Assembly: GCA_003166865.1 (NCBI GenBank)
Contig: PMUP01000081.1
Span: 33,331-97,330, forward strand
DNA from: Bryobacterales bacterium
GTDB taxonomy: Bacteria > Acidobacteriota > Terriglobia > Bryobacterales > Bryobacteraceae
Direction of reading: 5' to 3'
DNA: 64,000 nt
Position 1 is the first letter of the stretch. The number at the start of each line of letters is the position of its first letter. The position numbers and the translations under genes are program-made. The notes under the pieces are model-generated. The model saw only the letters and a program-made list of their open reading frames with translations. It did no database searches and was not told the DNA's origin. Shown one piece after another: positions 54,997 through 62,672 of the stretch.

Positions 54997-55632
54997 TCAA
55001 TTTCTTTGAGCCGGGGAGCTTCCGCACGCTGCTTGGGTCGGCTTCCATGCTTTCGCGAGACGCTCGGCCGCCTCAATATCCGCAGGGGACATGAACAGTT
55101 CTACATAGCGTGACGCAAGGAGCGATCGAGTAGATGTTCGCTTGTCGTCAATCGATGTCTTGACGGCCACTTTAAACCACATATCAGCAGTCACGTTGTC
55201 CTTTGGAACTCCTTTGCCACTACGATACATCCAACCGAGATTAATTTGCGCAAGGGCATATCCGCTTTCTGCGGCCCGCCGAAACCATTTCAGGGACTCC
55301 GAATAGTCAGCAGGTAGGCCGATGCCATGCCCATAGACCAGGCCAAGAGAATATTTGGCGTCGCAATTCCCTTGGTCGGCAGCTATATTCCACCATTTCA
55401 TTGCCGCGGCGACATAGTCGGGTCCACCCTTGGCGTTAAAGTAAGCCAGCCCAAGGCTGAATTGCGCTGAGGCATCGCCGCGTTCGGCATCCCCAAGGAG
55501 CTGTACGTTTTGGGTGAGGCGCTCAGCGTCTCTTGATGCCGCATTGCTCGATGCATAATGCGCGGCGAACACCAGGGCGACTCCAGCTACCGCAATGAAT
55601 ATCCACAATGTTCGTCTTGCATAAATCATCAT
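54997..55632 (-). CDS. Sel1-repeat membrane-anchored protein
   Basis: The product has 211 residues from ATG 55632. An N-terminal hydrophobic helix (LWIFIAVAGVALVFAAHYASS) is followed by three Sel1/TPR-like repeats: AQFSLGLAYFNAKGG, AKYSLGLVYGHGIGL and AQINLGWMYRSGKGV. It faces the RHS gene with a 45-bp gap between stops. Position next to an RHS tip and the anchored scaffold fold make an immunity role possible, but Sel1 proteins are generally adaptors and there is no direct evidence. Confidence 0.8.
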   Translation of the reverse strand: MMIYARRTLWIFIAVAGVALVFAAHYASSNAASRDAERLTQNVQLLGDAERGDASAQFSLGLAYFNAKGGPDYVAAAMKWWNIAADQGNCDAKYSLGLVYGHGIGLPADYSESLKWFRRAAESGYALAQINLGWMYRSGKGVPKDNVTADMWFKVAVKTSIDDKRTSTRSLLASRYVELFMSPADIEAAERLAKAWKPTQAACGSSPAQRN

Positions 55633-55765
55633 TAATCCAGTGTGGTTACCATTGCTGAATGATTTGAGACTAAGAGGAACCGCCGAGATGTCAACACCAT
55701 TCATTCGGCTCGCGCGCCCAGCAAAGTACATTCCGGATTTTAAGCCGGAACACGACCCCATCCGG

Positions 55766-56383
55766 TCAAGCCGTGTCCAGATAAGACGGAATCAGCTTGA
55801 ACGATAATTCCGGCCAGCGCTTGCGCATACGCAGAACCGCGACCCACGGCGGCCAGTCTTCGGAGAGAAAGCGGAACACCGCTACCGGTTTGCTGCCGCT
55901 TGTGTTGCGGCGTTCGATTGAACAAGTAACGCGCCTGATCGGCCAGCGCACACCCCAATTTCCCCACATCCATTCCTGCGCGGCTTCGCCGAAGCCTTTG
56001 CGCACGACACGACGCGGAATCGGAATCAGCACATTGAGATCGAGCGGCACGCGGTGCGAATCCAGCTCCGCGTGGATGCGGTCCTCTTCATGCCTGCGCC
56101 AGAGAATGTCCCGCAATTTGCGGGCGAGGTGCTCGGCCGCTTCGCGCGTCGGCGCCCCTCCCCTAACCACGCCGAAGTAAATCTGCTCATAGACGCCGTA
56201 CCACTCCGGCCGCCAATCGACGAAGCCAGGCCCCGACGCCGCGCCGATAAAATCGTACAGCCGCTCGTCCGGTCCAGAAACCTCAAGCCGATTAAAAATA
56301 AAACTAGGTCCTTCATCACACCAGACAGCATTCCCCGCAGCCGTAAGTTTGGCGACGGCCGTGCCCGTCAGTATGCCCCCCAC
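55766..56383 (-). CDS. Api92-like (DUF1281-type) protein
   Basis: The product has about 205 residues. The conserved half carries NRLEVSGPDERLYDF, LDLNVLIPIPRRVV, WMWGNWGVRWPIRR and VFRFLSEDWPPWVAVL, the pattern of the ferredoxin-fold family found on plasmids and phages. The start is uncertain: GTG 56383 is the first candidate after the recombinase stop at 56394; the frame opens at 56536 inside that gene. The exact function is unknown. Its presence is a marker of plasmid or phage-derived DNA. Confidence 0.7.
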   Translation of the reverse strand: MGGILTGTAVAKLTAAGNAVWCDEGPSFIFNRLEVSGPDERLYDFIGAASGPGFVDWRPEWYGVYEQIYFGVVRGGAPTREAAEHLARKLRDILWRRHEEDRIHAELDSHRVPLDLNVLIPIPRRVVRKGFGEAAQEWMWGNWGVRWPIRRVTCSIERRNTSGSKPVAVFRFLSEDWPPWVAVLRMRKRWPELSFKLIPSYLDTA

Positions 56384-56393
56384 GGCCAGTGGG

Positions 56394-57404
56394 CTAGAGG
56401 CCGAGGCTGGATGAGCTGTTGTTTGCGGCAAGATCGGTTTCACGGGCATAGCGGTCGAGCATGGCGTCGCTGGCATGGCCGGTCTGGCGTTTGATGGCGG
56501 CCCTATCGTGTCCGCGCGCCAGGGCCTCGGTGACATGCCCCGCGCGCAGACTGTGAGCGGAGTACGATTCCTTTAAGTGTGCCGCGCGGCAAGCGCCCCT
56601 GACGATGAGATCGACGGCGCGATCCGAGAGACGGTTCAATTCGACACCTGAATGGCGATTGATTGGCCGAAAGATGGGATCTCCGCCCTCATGCTCAAGG
56701 TCGGCGGCAGTAAGCCAGGCCCGGACGGCCGCGACCGGGCAGGTTTTTAGAGTCTGGCCGGGCAGGATAACGATAATCCTCCCCTCACCTTCCTGATCCG
56801 TCTTTGAGCGCCGCAGCATCACGCGCAGAGTTCCGTCTTTGAATGTCATATCCTCGGCGTTGAGCCCGACAATCTCCGAACGCCGGAAGCCGCCCGCAAA
56901 GCCAAGCAGAATGATCGCCCTGTCTCGCAGCGAACGGATGTCCCGGCCGAACGTCTCGCAGAGTGCGATGATGTCCTCGGTGCGGAGCGCCCGCGCGCCA
57001 GTCTGGCTCACGTCGAATTTACGCCGGATGCCGTCGAGGATTTTGACGAGCGTTGGAGCGTGACGGTCGAAGGTGAGCCCCATCGCGCAATGGGTTGTGG
57101 CGATCGCCGCCAGGTGGCGCTCCGCAGTGCGTGGCCGGAGCTTTTTTCCCGCGCGGCCGAACTCGGTTGTGAGGTGCGTGAGGTAGAGCTTGACGTGGTC
57201 CGGATCGGCGGGAAGCGGAACGAAGTTTTGCGCCTCGCAAAACCCTACCCAACTGGCCCAGTCCGACTCGTAAGCGCGGCGCGTGTTCGGCGCCTTGCCC
57301 TCCTTCGCCAACTCCGCCGAAGCCGATTCCAGCTTTTCGACCGCCACGGCGGGCACACCAGGCGCCGGACCAAACGGCACGAGCGACCTACCCTGTTTTT
57401 GCAT
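56394..57404 (-). CDS. tyrosine recombinase/integrase
   Basis: The product has 336 residues. ATG 57404 follows GAGG seven bases upstream, whereas the frame opens at 57431. An N-terminal SAM-like core-binding domain (NTRRAYESDWASWVGFCEAQ) precedes the catalytic domain: arginine in GFAGGFRRSEIVGL, HSLRAGHVTEAL with H-x2-R, TGHASDAMLDRYAR with the second H and the nucleophile Tyr. All the catalytic residues expected for the family can be found. Its promoter region contains the six-copy 17-bp repeat array. It may excise or resolve the element that begins at the broken tRNA, or resolve plasmid dimers. Confidence 0.9.
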   Translation of the reverse strand: MQKQGRSLVPFGPAPGVPAVAVEKLESASAELAKEGKAPNTRRAYESDWASWVGFCEAQNFVPLPADPDHVKLYLTHLTTEFGRAGKKLRPRTAERHLAAIATTHCAMGLTFDRHAPTLVKILDGIRRKFDVSQTGARALRTEDIIALCETFGRDIRSLRDRAIILLGFAGGFRRSEIVGLNAEDMTFKDGTLRVMLRRSKTDQEGEGRIIVILPGQTLKTCPVAAVRAWLTAADLEHEGGDPIFRPINRHSGVELNRLSDRAVDLIVRGACRAAHLKESYSAHSLRAGHVTEALARGHDRAAIKRQTGHASDAMLDRYARETDLAANNSSSSLGL

Positions 57405-57483
57405 GTAGAACCTCTGTTGGCAGCCAGACATTCGTGAGACTTCCTTTTTTCATTAACCACCTGTATCCCCTCACCTTTGCCAT

Positions 57484-57716
57484 GGCAAACAATCACGCGA
57501 AAAAGGCACTCATTCATGCGACTTCACTTTTTTAGTGCACTCATTCGCGCGACAACGTGTCAGACAATCCTAAATACTAAGAAGGCAGAACGGCAGGTAT
57601 CCTGGGACTTCCCTCATTGACCACTCGCACCAATAACTGCCTCTTTTCTCATCAATGAGTGCCCTTTCTTGCGCAGGCTGGGCTTCTCCTCTCCGCCTCT
57701 CGCATCAATGACTGCC
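57484..57716. repeat. six 17-bp repeats in a symmetrical layout (iterons or recombinase arm sites)
   Basis: Consensus GGCANTCATTSATGCGA. Plus-strand copies start at 57484 (13 of 17 matching copy two), 57505 and 57536. Minus-strand copies occupy 57625-57641, 57647-57663 and 57700-57716. A weaker seventh may lie at 57423-57439. Neighbour spacings of 21, 31, 22 and 53 bp are near whole helical turns. The two triplets face each other across a 72-bp centre. Such arrays serve as iterons for a replication initiator or as arm sites for an integrase. The recombinase gene begins 80 bp to the left. Confidence 0.75.
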
Positions 57717-58235
57717 TGCCGACAGCTACCTCGCCGTTTTGGGTCTGGCTTCCTAAAATTCCTGGCTTCCGGTAAGGGATACTTATCGGAACCCAGGAGA
57801 ATCGATACCAAGACCACTCCTGCCACAATTACACGTAACGCTATGTTTGAGAAGGCAGAATCTTTCGATGAGAACCCGCGCAGACATCGCGGTCTGTTAG
57901 AGAAAACAGCAATTCTTCGAAAATCTCCGGCGCACCGAGGACCGGCACAACCAGCAACACAACCGCCTCATGAGATCAATTGCTCATGAGGCACTGAGTA
58001 ACAGAGAAGCTGAGAAAAGCCCCGTCCATTTATCTGGACGAAATTATGAGCCCATCACCTCATGAGGCACTGAGATGCTGAGGCCTGGCAGCGTCCGGCG
58101 CAGCAAGATCAATCCCAATTCCGGTTGCCGATTTCATTGCCTCATGACTTCATAGGATCAGTCCCTCAGCGCCTCATTTCCTCATTGGCCGATTCGGAGA
58201 ATCGCCGCAAGCTTTTATCTGAGGGAGGACACGCC
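57717..58235. other. non-coding region between repeat array and parA
   Basis: No convincing gene. It holds the centromere-like CATGAGG repeats described separately, a small hairpin (CGTCCA...TGGACG at 58023-58040) and, just before parA, the ribosome site GAGGGAGGA (58221-58229). Confidence 0.5.
57966..58148. repeat. CATGAGG repeats upstream of parA (candidate centromere, left block)
   Basis: CCTCATGAG at 57966, CTCATGAGG at 57983 and a perfect palindrome CCTCATGAGG at 58058-58067, with the 15-bp TCATGAGGCACTGAG repeated exactly at 57984 and 58060. CCTCATGA occurs again at 58140. The right block lies at 59301. Their placement on both sides of a ParA gene suits a partition site and operator. 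Confidence 0.6.
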
Positions 58236-58907
58236 ATGAAAGTCATCGCAATTGCTTCCGATAAAGGCGGGATGGGCAAATCCACCGCCGCCGTTAACTT
58301 AGCTTGCGCCGCCACTGAAGACGGATTCAAGGTCGCAATCCTCGACTTCGATCCCCAGGCTTCCGTCGGTCGCTGGGCCAGACTCCGAAAAAAATTGGGG
58401 CTGCCTCCGAGGCCTCTGGTGGAAACATGCGTTGCAATCGATATCAAAGATCGCCTTGAGGAACTTCGGGCCTCAGGAGCTCACCTCGTGATACTGGATA
58501 CTGCCGGCAGGGACAACAACGCGATCACCGAAGCGATTGACTCGGCCGACCTGGTCCTCACAACATGCCATCCGACGGACCTCGAACTTTCCACGCTCGG
58601 GCCCACGCTTGCACGTCTCAAAACCAAGAAGACAAAACATTTCGTGCTGCTCGTCGATTGGACGGCCGGCGCCGCGCGGCGCCGCGTAGACGCGATCGGT
58701 GCGGTCAATAGGGCAGGGGGCGTAGTCGCGCCCGTCACCTACACTCATCGGGCGGATTACCGTGTCGCTATTGAAAACGGTAAGGGCGTCACCGAATATC
58801 AGCCCTTTGAACCAGCGGCGAACGAAATACGTTCCGTCTGGAGTTGGTTACATGCCGAACTATCGATGAGCGGCGACAATGCCGAGGCCCATGCAGCCGT
58901 TGCTTGA
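58236..58907 (+). CDS. parA: ParA-type partition ATPase
   Basis: The product has 223 residues. The deviant Walker A motif is KGGMGKST at residues 10-17, the switch region DFDPQASVGRW follows, and LVILDTAGRDNN is Walker B. The small size and lack of an N-terminal HTH place it with type Ib ParAs, which pair with a small DNA-binding partner. ATG 58236 has GAGGGAGGA upstream; the frame opens at 58125. It moves replicons or other cargo along the nucleoid. The gene for its partner starts 10 bp after the stop. Confidence 0.92.
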   Translation: MKVIAIASDKGGMGKSTAAVNLACAATEDGFKVAILDFDPQASVGRWARLRKKLGLPPRPLVETCVAIDIKDRLEELRASGAHLVILDTAGRDNNAITEAIDSADLVLTTCHPTDLELSTLGPTLARLKTKKTKHFVLLVDWTAGAARRRVDAIGAVNRAGGVVAPVTYTHRADYRVAIENGKGVTEYQPFEPAANEIRSVWSWLHAELSMSGDNAEAHAAVA

Positions 58908-58917
58908 GGAGAGCGGA

Positions 58918-59292
58918 ATGAACAGGAAACCGACAGCTCTCGCCGAGCTGGACATATTAAGCGAAGGCCTGGCCCAGCAAGACGGCCTAGCCGAACGACT
59001 CGCGCGCCACAGAGCCGTGAAAGCGAGCGCAACTACGGCTATCCCACCGCCGCCAAGCGAGCCGGAACTACCGAAGGAAGAGGGTAGGGGAGCCCGCATT
59101 CCCGCTGTGGCGAACGAAAGAAACGCCTGGCGGCGGGGTAAAGGGCTAATCCAGGTTGCGGTCGACGAAGACATTCACATCGAACTCGGCATCATTAGCA
59201 AAAGGCGTCGTCTGGGGCTCAGCCAGCTGACCAGAAATGCTCTCAACCTCTGGCTTGAGACCCATGGTTACACTCTGAGGGTTCCCGAGTGA
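58918..59292 (+). CDS. small ParA partner, probable centromere-binding protein
   Basis: The product has 124 residues from ATG 58918 (GAGGAG upstream). The N-terminal 70 residues are probably flexible (PPPPSEPELPKEEG). The C-terminal part (LIQVAVDEDIHIELGIISKRRRLGLSQLTRNALNLWLETHGY) has the strand-helix-helix pattern of ribbon-helix-helix proteins. ParA partners of type Ib have this layout: flexible N-terminus to stimulate ATPase and RHH core to bind the centromere. It lies directly after parA and before CATGAGG repeats, its likely binding sites. Sequence match to ParG is not strong enough to use that name. Confidence 0.7.
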   Translation: MNRKPTALAELDILSEGLAQQDGLAERLARHRAVKASATTAIPPPPSEPELPKEEGRGARIPAVANERNAWRRGKGLIQVAVDEDIHIELGIISKRRRLGLSQLTRNALNLWLETHGYTLRVPE

Positions 59293-59300
59293 CCGTCAGT

Positions 59301-59330
59301 CCTCATGAGGACATGAGGTCATGAGGACAT
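59301..59330. repeat. CATGAGG repeats downstream of the par genes (right block)
   Basis: A perfect palindrome CCTCATGAGG (59301-59310) is followed by ACATGAGG and TCATGAGGACAT, three CATGAGG units in 30 bp. It begins 8 bp after the par operon stop. Same core as the left block. Confidence 0.65.
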
Positions 59331-59341
59331 TCAATCCACGG

Positions 59342-59728
59342 CTATTGGTCCAGGCCGTCCGCTTTGAGCCTGCGCATCTCCTGCCGTTCCAACTGCTCCG
59401 ACATGAACATGCCTTGGCCGTGCCCGGCGTGGCGGTGCCCGTCCTCGGTCGAGGAAGTCCGGAAATAATCGAGGATAACAACGCGCAGCGAGGACGCCAG
59501 CGAGCCGTGCGGCAACTTGCGTTTTGCCGCGAAGCTGCAAACATCGTGCGGCGTACAGAATTCGCGGCGGCAAATCTCCCCGAGCGTGTCCCATAGGTGC
59601 GGCTCCAGCCGGATGCTGGTCCGGCGCCCGTGGACATTCACATTGCGGATGACGAGGGCGCTGTGTTTGTCCCCGCGCGGGGTTTCGTTCGAAGCGATGG
59701 AACGGTCGGGAAGCGCGGTCAGAGTCAT
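59342..59728 (-). CDS. ribbon-helix-helix domain protein
   Basis: The product has 128 residues. The core fits the RHH_4 type: VHGRRTSIRLEPHLWDTLGEICRREF, then LASSLRVVILDYFR. The first strand binds DNA in this fold and the tail is acidic and basic mixed. It is the last gene of the luxR-luxI operon, 14 bp after luxI, so its level would follow quorum signalling. It may regulate transfer or copy number of the element. ATG 59728 has only a weak ribosome site, which fits coupling to luxI. Confidence 0.75.
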   Translation of the reverse strand: MTLTALPDRSIASNETPRGDKHSALVIRNVNVHGRRTSIRLEPHLWDTLGEICRREFCTPHDVCSFAAKRKLPHGSLASSLRVVILDYFRTSSTEDGHRHAGHGQGMFMSEQLERQEMRRLKADGLDQ

Positions 59729-59742
59729 ACGTGGACCGTCAG

Positions 59743-60426
59743 TTATGCGGCAAGGCTGTCTTGACCGCGGAGATGGGAATAGGAAACCACGGTTGGCGCG
59801 AAAGACTCGGAACCATAATTTAGAACAGGTTTTTTGAGCCCGGTTGCCTCGCGGATTTTATCGCTCATGCGTTGATTGACCGGCATCCAAGCGGCGCGGA
59901 CGACATCCGCCGTTCCCGGCAACGGCGTCTCCGGCCCCAGCCACTCCACGTCCCATCCGGTTCTTAGAAAGGTGCTGGCCCAGATTCTCGGCAACATAAA
60001 GCCAACATAGCCCTCGATGTCACGTTGCACGCCTCGCTCCATGTAAGCCACGATCAACTCATCGACGATTGGCCGCCGCGCGTCTTTGGTGAGCAAGGAG
60101 CGATCGAGCACCAGGCGGCTTGCTTCATGAACTTTATGGCTGCGGGGCAGGTCCTGCGAAGCAAGAAACGGAAACACGTCGGAGAGCATGTAAGGGATCG
60201 TCGTTGGATAGGACCGGCAGACGCCGAGAACATCGCCTTCCGAATTGCGGGCAATGAAATACTCGGTTGCGACATTGTCGTACCTGTCGAATTCCATCTC
60301 GTCGGCGACGTAGATGTTGCTCCAATCCTCTTTGGCAATGACCTCCTGATAGCGCAGCCGATGCTGCGCGGCGATGAGATTGCCCGGAAAGCAATGCGCC
60401 GTTGCGATGTTTACGCAATCAATCAT
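59743..60426 (-). CDS. acyl-homoserine-lactone synthase, LuxI family
   Basis: The product has 227 residues. The invariant LuxI residues are all found: R25, W35, D47, D50, R71, F85, E101 and R104, in the contexts HRLRYQEV, MEFDRYD, CRSYPTTIPYML and HEASRLVLD. The enzyme joins S-adenosylmethionine and an acyl carrier to give an acyl-homoserine lactone; the acyl chain cannot be read. It lies 36 bp after luxR on the same strand, so the pair forms one operon. AHL synthases are mostly known from Proteobacteria; this one is in an acidobacterial context, on plasmid-like DNA. Confidence 0.9.
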   Translation of the reverse strand: MIDCVNIATAHCFPGNLIAAQHRLRYQEVIAKEDWSNIYVADEMEFDRYDNVATEYFIARNSEGDVLGVCRSYPTTIPYMLSDVFPFLASQDLPRSHKVHEASRLVLDRSLLTKDARRPIVDELIVAYMERGVQRDIEGYVGFMLPRIWASTFLRTGWDVEWLGPETPLPGTADVVRAAWMPVNQRMSDKIREATGLKKPVLNYGSESFAPTVVSYSHLRGQDSLAA

Positions 60427-60462
60427 GCAACGATTGAACGCGTCCGAACCGCGCTCCGTCAG

Positions 60463-61224
60463 CTACCGGTTCTGGTAGGGGGTGCGGATCGAGGCAGGGG
60501 TGATGATCTGCTGACGCAGCGCCTTGGTGATCGCGTAGGTGCGGCCGTTCGCCGCCAGTTTCCTGAAAATGTTCTTCCAATGAAACCGAACGGTGTTGAC
60601 GGTGATATTGAGAATGATGCTGATTTCCGGGTCGGTCTTGCCTTCAGCGCCCCACGATAAAATATCGTGCTCGCGTCGACTCAATGCAGCTCTGGCGGAT
60701 TTGATAGTCAGGTCGCGGTAGGTTTCATGCAGGCATGTGCTGAGGAGGTACACGCCACCCAAGAGATTGTAGTCCTGCGGCTTGTTCTGTTCAGATGTCG
60801 GCAATGACGATCTTGCTATTCCGACTCCGACAAGCTCCGGGCCCTCGCCCCGGAGTGAGATGCCTATCCCGTCTCCAAGCCCGGCGTCGGCGGCCTGGTC
60901 CATCATTTGGAGTGGAGGCAAGCACCGATCAAGCTTTGCGGTGACATCGGACCAGAAAAACGGCATGCGGCTGGTCAGCACCTGCCTCGTGACCGGGTCG
61001 ATCAGCGAGAACTTGCGCGCCGCATAATGTTTCATCCAGTCTTCCGGATAGCTGGTAGCTAAGCCATGCTGACTGGGCAGACCGAGAGAGGGATGATCGT
61101 TGACCAGGCTGTAAGCGATCCGGTCGTATCCGTGTTGACGCATGGCGTCGCAAAAATTGTCAAACGCCTCCTGTGTCGTCTGAGACGTCACGATGCGTTC
61201 GACATAGCGCTCCAAATCTTTCAT
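60463..61224 (-). CDS. LuxR-family autoinducer-responsive regulator
   Basis: The product has 253 residues from ATG 61224; the frame opens at 61314 with a non-family leader. The autoinducer-binding domain has YPEDWMKHYAARKFSLIDPV, with the W, Y and D that contact the lactone. The C-terminal helix-turn-helix is RREHDILSWGAEGKTDPEISIILNITVNTVRFHWKNIFRKL. It should bind the AHL made by the next gene and switch on targets. It heads a luxR-luxI-RHH operon, so positive feedback is likely. A clear lux box was not found upstream. Confidence 0.9.
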   Translation of the reverse strand: MKDLERYVERIVTSQTTQEAFDNFCDAMRQHGYDRIAYSLVNDHPSLGLPSQHGLATSYPEDWMKHYAARKFSLIDPVTRQVLTSRMPFFWSDVTAKLDRCLPPLQMMDQAADAGLGDGIGISLRGEGPELVGVGIARSSLPTSEQNKPQDYNLLGGVYLLSTCLHETYRDLTIKSARAALSRREHDILSWGAEGKTDPEISIILNITVNTVRFHWKNIFRKLAANGRTYAITKALRQQIITPASIRTPYQNR

Positions 61225-61481
61225 GGAGGCGCGCGACAACCGGGAACGGCAGAATCCATGGGAACCATCCGTGCATGCGTTGCTGCGCCAGATATTCGAC
61301 CGTGGTAAACACACTATAAACCTGCAACTCTTAATATCCGGTATCCAGGCGGAGATGGTTGTAATTCTTGCAGAAAATTGACGTGAGCTTTACGGGCCAT
61401 TGCTCGCGCCCGCCGATATCCGGCAACCGCCGCGCTTCAGCAGTGTTGACACGCCCGCCCGGAATCCCTACGTTTTCACCT

Positions 61482-61763
61482 ATGGATGTCAGCCTCACCC
61501 AAGATCAGAAGGCCTTCGTCCGCCAGGCCATCGAGAGCGGGCGGCTTCACCGCGAAGAAGACGCGGTAAGAGAAGCGCTTGTCTTATGGGAGGAACGCGA
61601 GCGGACGCGGGCGGAAATTCTTGCCTCGGTCGATGCTGCGGAAGCCTCCCTCGCCCGCGGCCAGGGCCGCGCCATCACACAGCAATCCATGCGGGACCTC
61701 TCGCAGGAAGCCAAGCAGCGGGGCCGCGCCCGTCTCGATTCTGAGCGCGATCTGCACCGCTGA
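61482..61763 (+). CDS. parD: ParD-family antitoxin
   Basis: The product has 93 residues from ATG 61482. The first part (VSLTQDQKAFVRQAIESGRLHREEDAVREALVLWEERE) is the ribbon-helix-helix of ParD/CopG antitoxins, which bind the operon promoter. The flexible C-terminal tail should wrap the toxin. The stop overlaps the toxin ATG by 1 bp. This is a plasmid-maintenance cassette next to other plasmid functions. The frame opens earlier, at 61368, in the luxR leader region. Confidence 0.88.
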   Translation: MDVSLTQDQKAFVRQAIESGRLHREEDAVREALVLWEERERTRAEILASVDAAEASLARGQGRAITQQSMRDLSQEAKQRGRARLDSERDLHR

Positions 61764-62062
61764 TGGTCCATTGCCTCGCGCCGGAAGCCGAGATTGAATT
61801 GGACTATATCTGGTATCGCGCCGCGCGCGAAAGCGGTAGCACCGAAATCGCCGACCGGCTTACCGATGCCATCACAGACCGCCTTTTCATGCTTGCCGCC
61901 TATCCGCATGTCGGCCGTCTGCGCGACGATGATTTGCGCCCCGGCTTGCGGAGCTTTCCTGTAGGAGAGTATGTCATCATCTACCGAGTCCAGGGCGAGG
62001 ATGTGTTCATTCTTCACATCGCGCGCGGAAGCCGCGATCTTCAGGCCCTACTTCAGGAGTGA
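61763..62062 (+). CDS. parE: ParE/RelE-family toxin
   Basis: The product has 99 residues with the ParE fold: an N-terminal helix AEIELDYIWYRAARESGSTEIADRL, a core strand GLRSFPVGEYVIIYRV and GEDVFILHIARGSRD. ParE toxins poison DNA gyrase; RelE relatives cut mRNA. The lack of a catalytic basic triad favours a ParE. It is coupled to parD and neutralised by it. Confidence 0.88.
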   Translation: MVHCLAPEAEIELDYIWYRAARESGSTEIADRLTDAITDRLFMLAAYPHVGRLRDDDLRPGLRSFPVGEYVIIYRVQGEDVFILHIARGSRDLQALLQE

Positions 62063-62320
62063 AAGCGGTGCTCCCGTCGATCGCATCAACTGAAGCGGAT
62101 AGAGTGGCTTAACGTCGAACGAAAGCGCCCACCTTTTCCTTGCCCACCAGCGTGTGCAGCCGTCCTCGCCCTCAAGGGTCTGCGATGAACGCGCAAGAAC
62201 GGCGCGCCCTTGACCGCTGCGAGTGGCCGCCGAAGAAACCCCATTGTCCCTATAAGAAGAAAAGGTGGGTCATGCAAAGGCCGGAACGCTTGTCGTCCAG
62301 GCGTAAGGAGACGACAAGGC

Positions 62321-62503
62321 TCACGCCCGCTTCTTCTTACCCGCTCGCTGCGGTTCCTCCCTGGCTGGTCCTTGTTTCTTCAGACGCTCAGCAAGATCCC
62401 GATACTTGTCGTCGTCCCGCTTCACGGCCTTCGTGTAGGCGTGGTAATGCTCCAAGGCTTGCAGAACCATTTGTAGCTCGTCGGGTGTCAATTCGATGGT
62501 CAT
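62321..62503 (-). CDS. small charged protein
   Basis: The product has 60 residues from ATG 62503. It is a helical protein with TPDELQMVLQALEHYHAYT and a very basic end (GKKKRA). No family is known to me. A start, consistent amphipathic helix and absence of other genes support it, but the length keeps confidence low. The flanking 62063-62320 shows no other convincing gene. Confidence 0.45.
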   Translation of the reverse strand: MTIELTPDELQMVLQALEHYHAYTKAVKRDDDKYRDLAERLKKQGPAREEPQRAGKKKRA

Positions 62504-62591
62504 CGTTGACAGCGTATCACCCGGCAAGAAACTGTTTCAGCCTTTGCTTGGTGGCAGCTTCGCTCGGGCTTCTGAGGATGCCCGGTAAATC

Positions 62592-62610
62592 GTAGAAAGT
62601 AGCGACTCTC
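62592..62610 (+). repeat. left inverted repeat of the IS256-family element
   Basis: GTAGAAAGTAGCGACTCTC; compare the reversed right end GTTGAAAGTTAGCGACTCTC. One base is missing in the middle. Confidence 0.7.
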
Positions 62611-62662
62611 AACCCCCGGCCATAATAAGCCGAGGGTGAGTTTTTTCTGCCAAGAAAAAGGA

Positions 62663-62672
62663 GAGAGTCGCT
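62663..62672 (+). repeat. extra copy of the IS end 10-mer beside the transposase start
   Basis: GAGAGTCGCT, identical to the outer 10 bases of the right end, stands directly before the ATG at 62673. It could be a binding site by which the transposase restrains its own translation or transcription. Confidence 0.5.

Noticed and set aside
57484..57716. CRISPR array
   Set aside because: The repeats are 17 bp, occur in both orientations and have unequal spacers, which does not fit CRISPR.
61225..61400. Possible lux box upstream of luxR (ACCTGCAA ... CCGGT around 61320)
   Set aside because: Only the outer bases are symmetrical; the usual 20-bp dyad is not there. CTGCAA and TTGCAG nearby are about 50 bp apart.
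62086..62277. 63-codon minus-strand frame before the small charged gene
   Set aside because: No ribosome site, Arg-rich composition and no recognisable fold; the plus-strand frame at 62140 is equally unconvincing.
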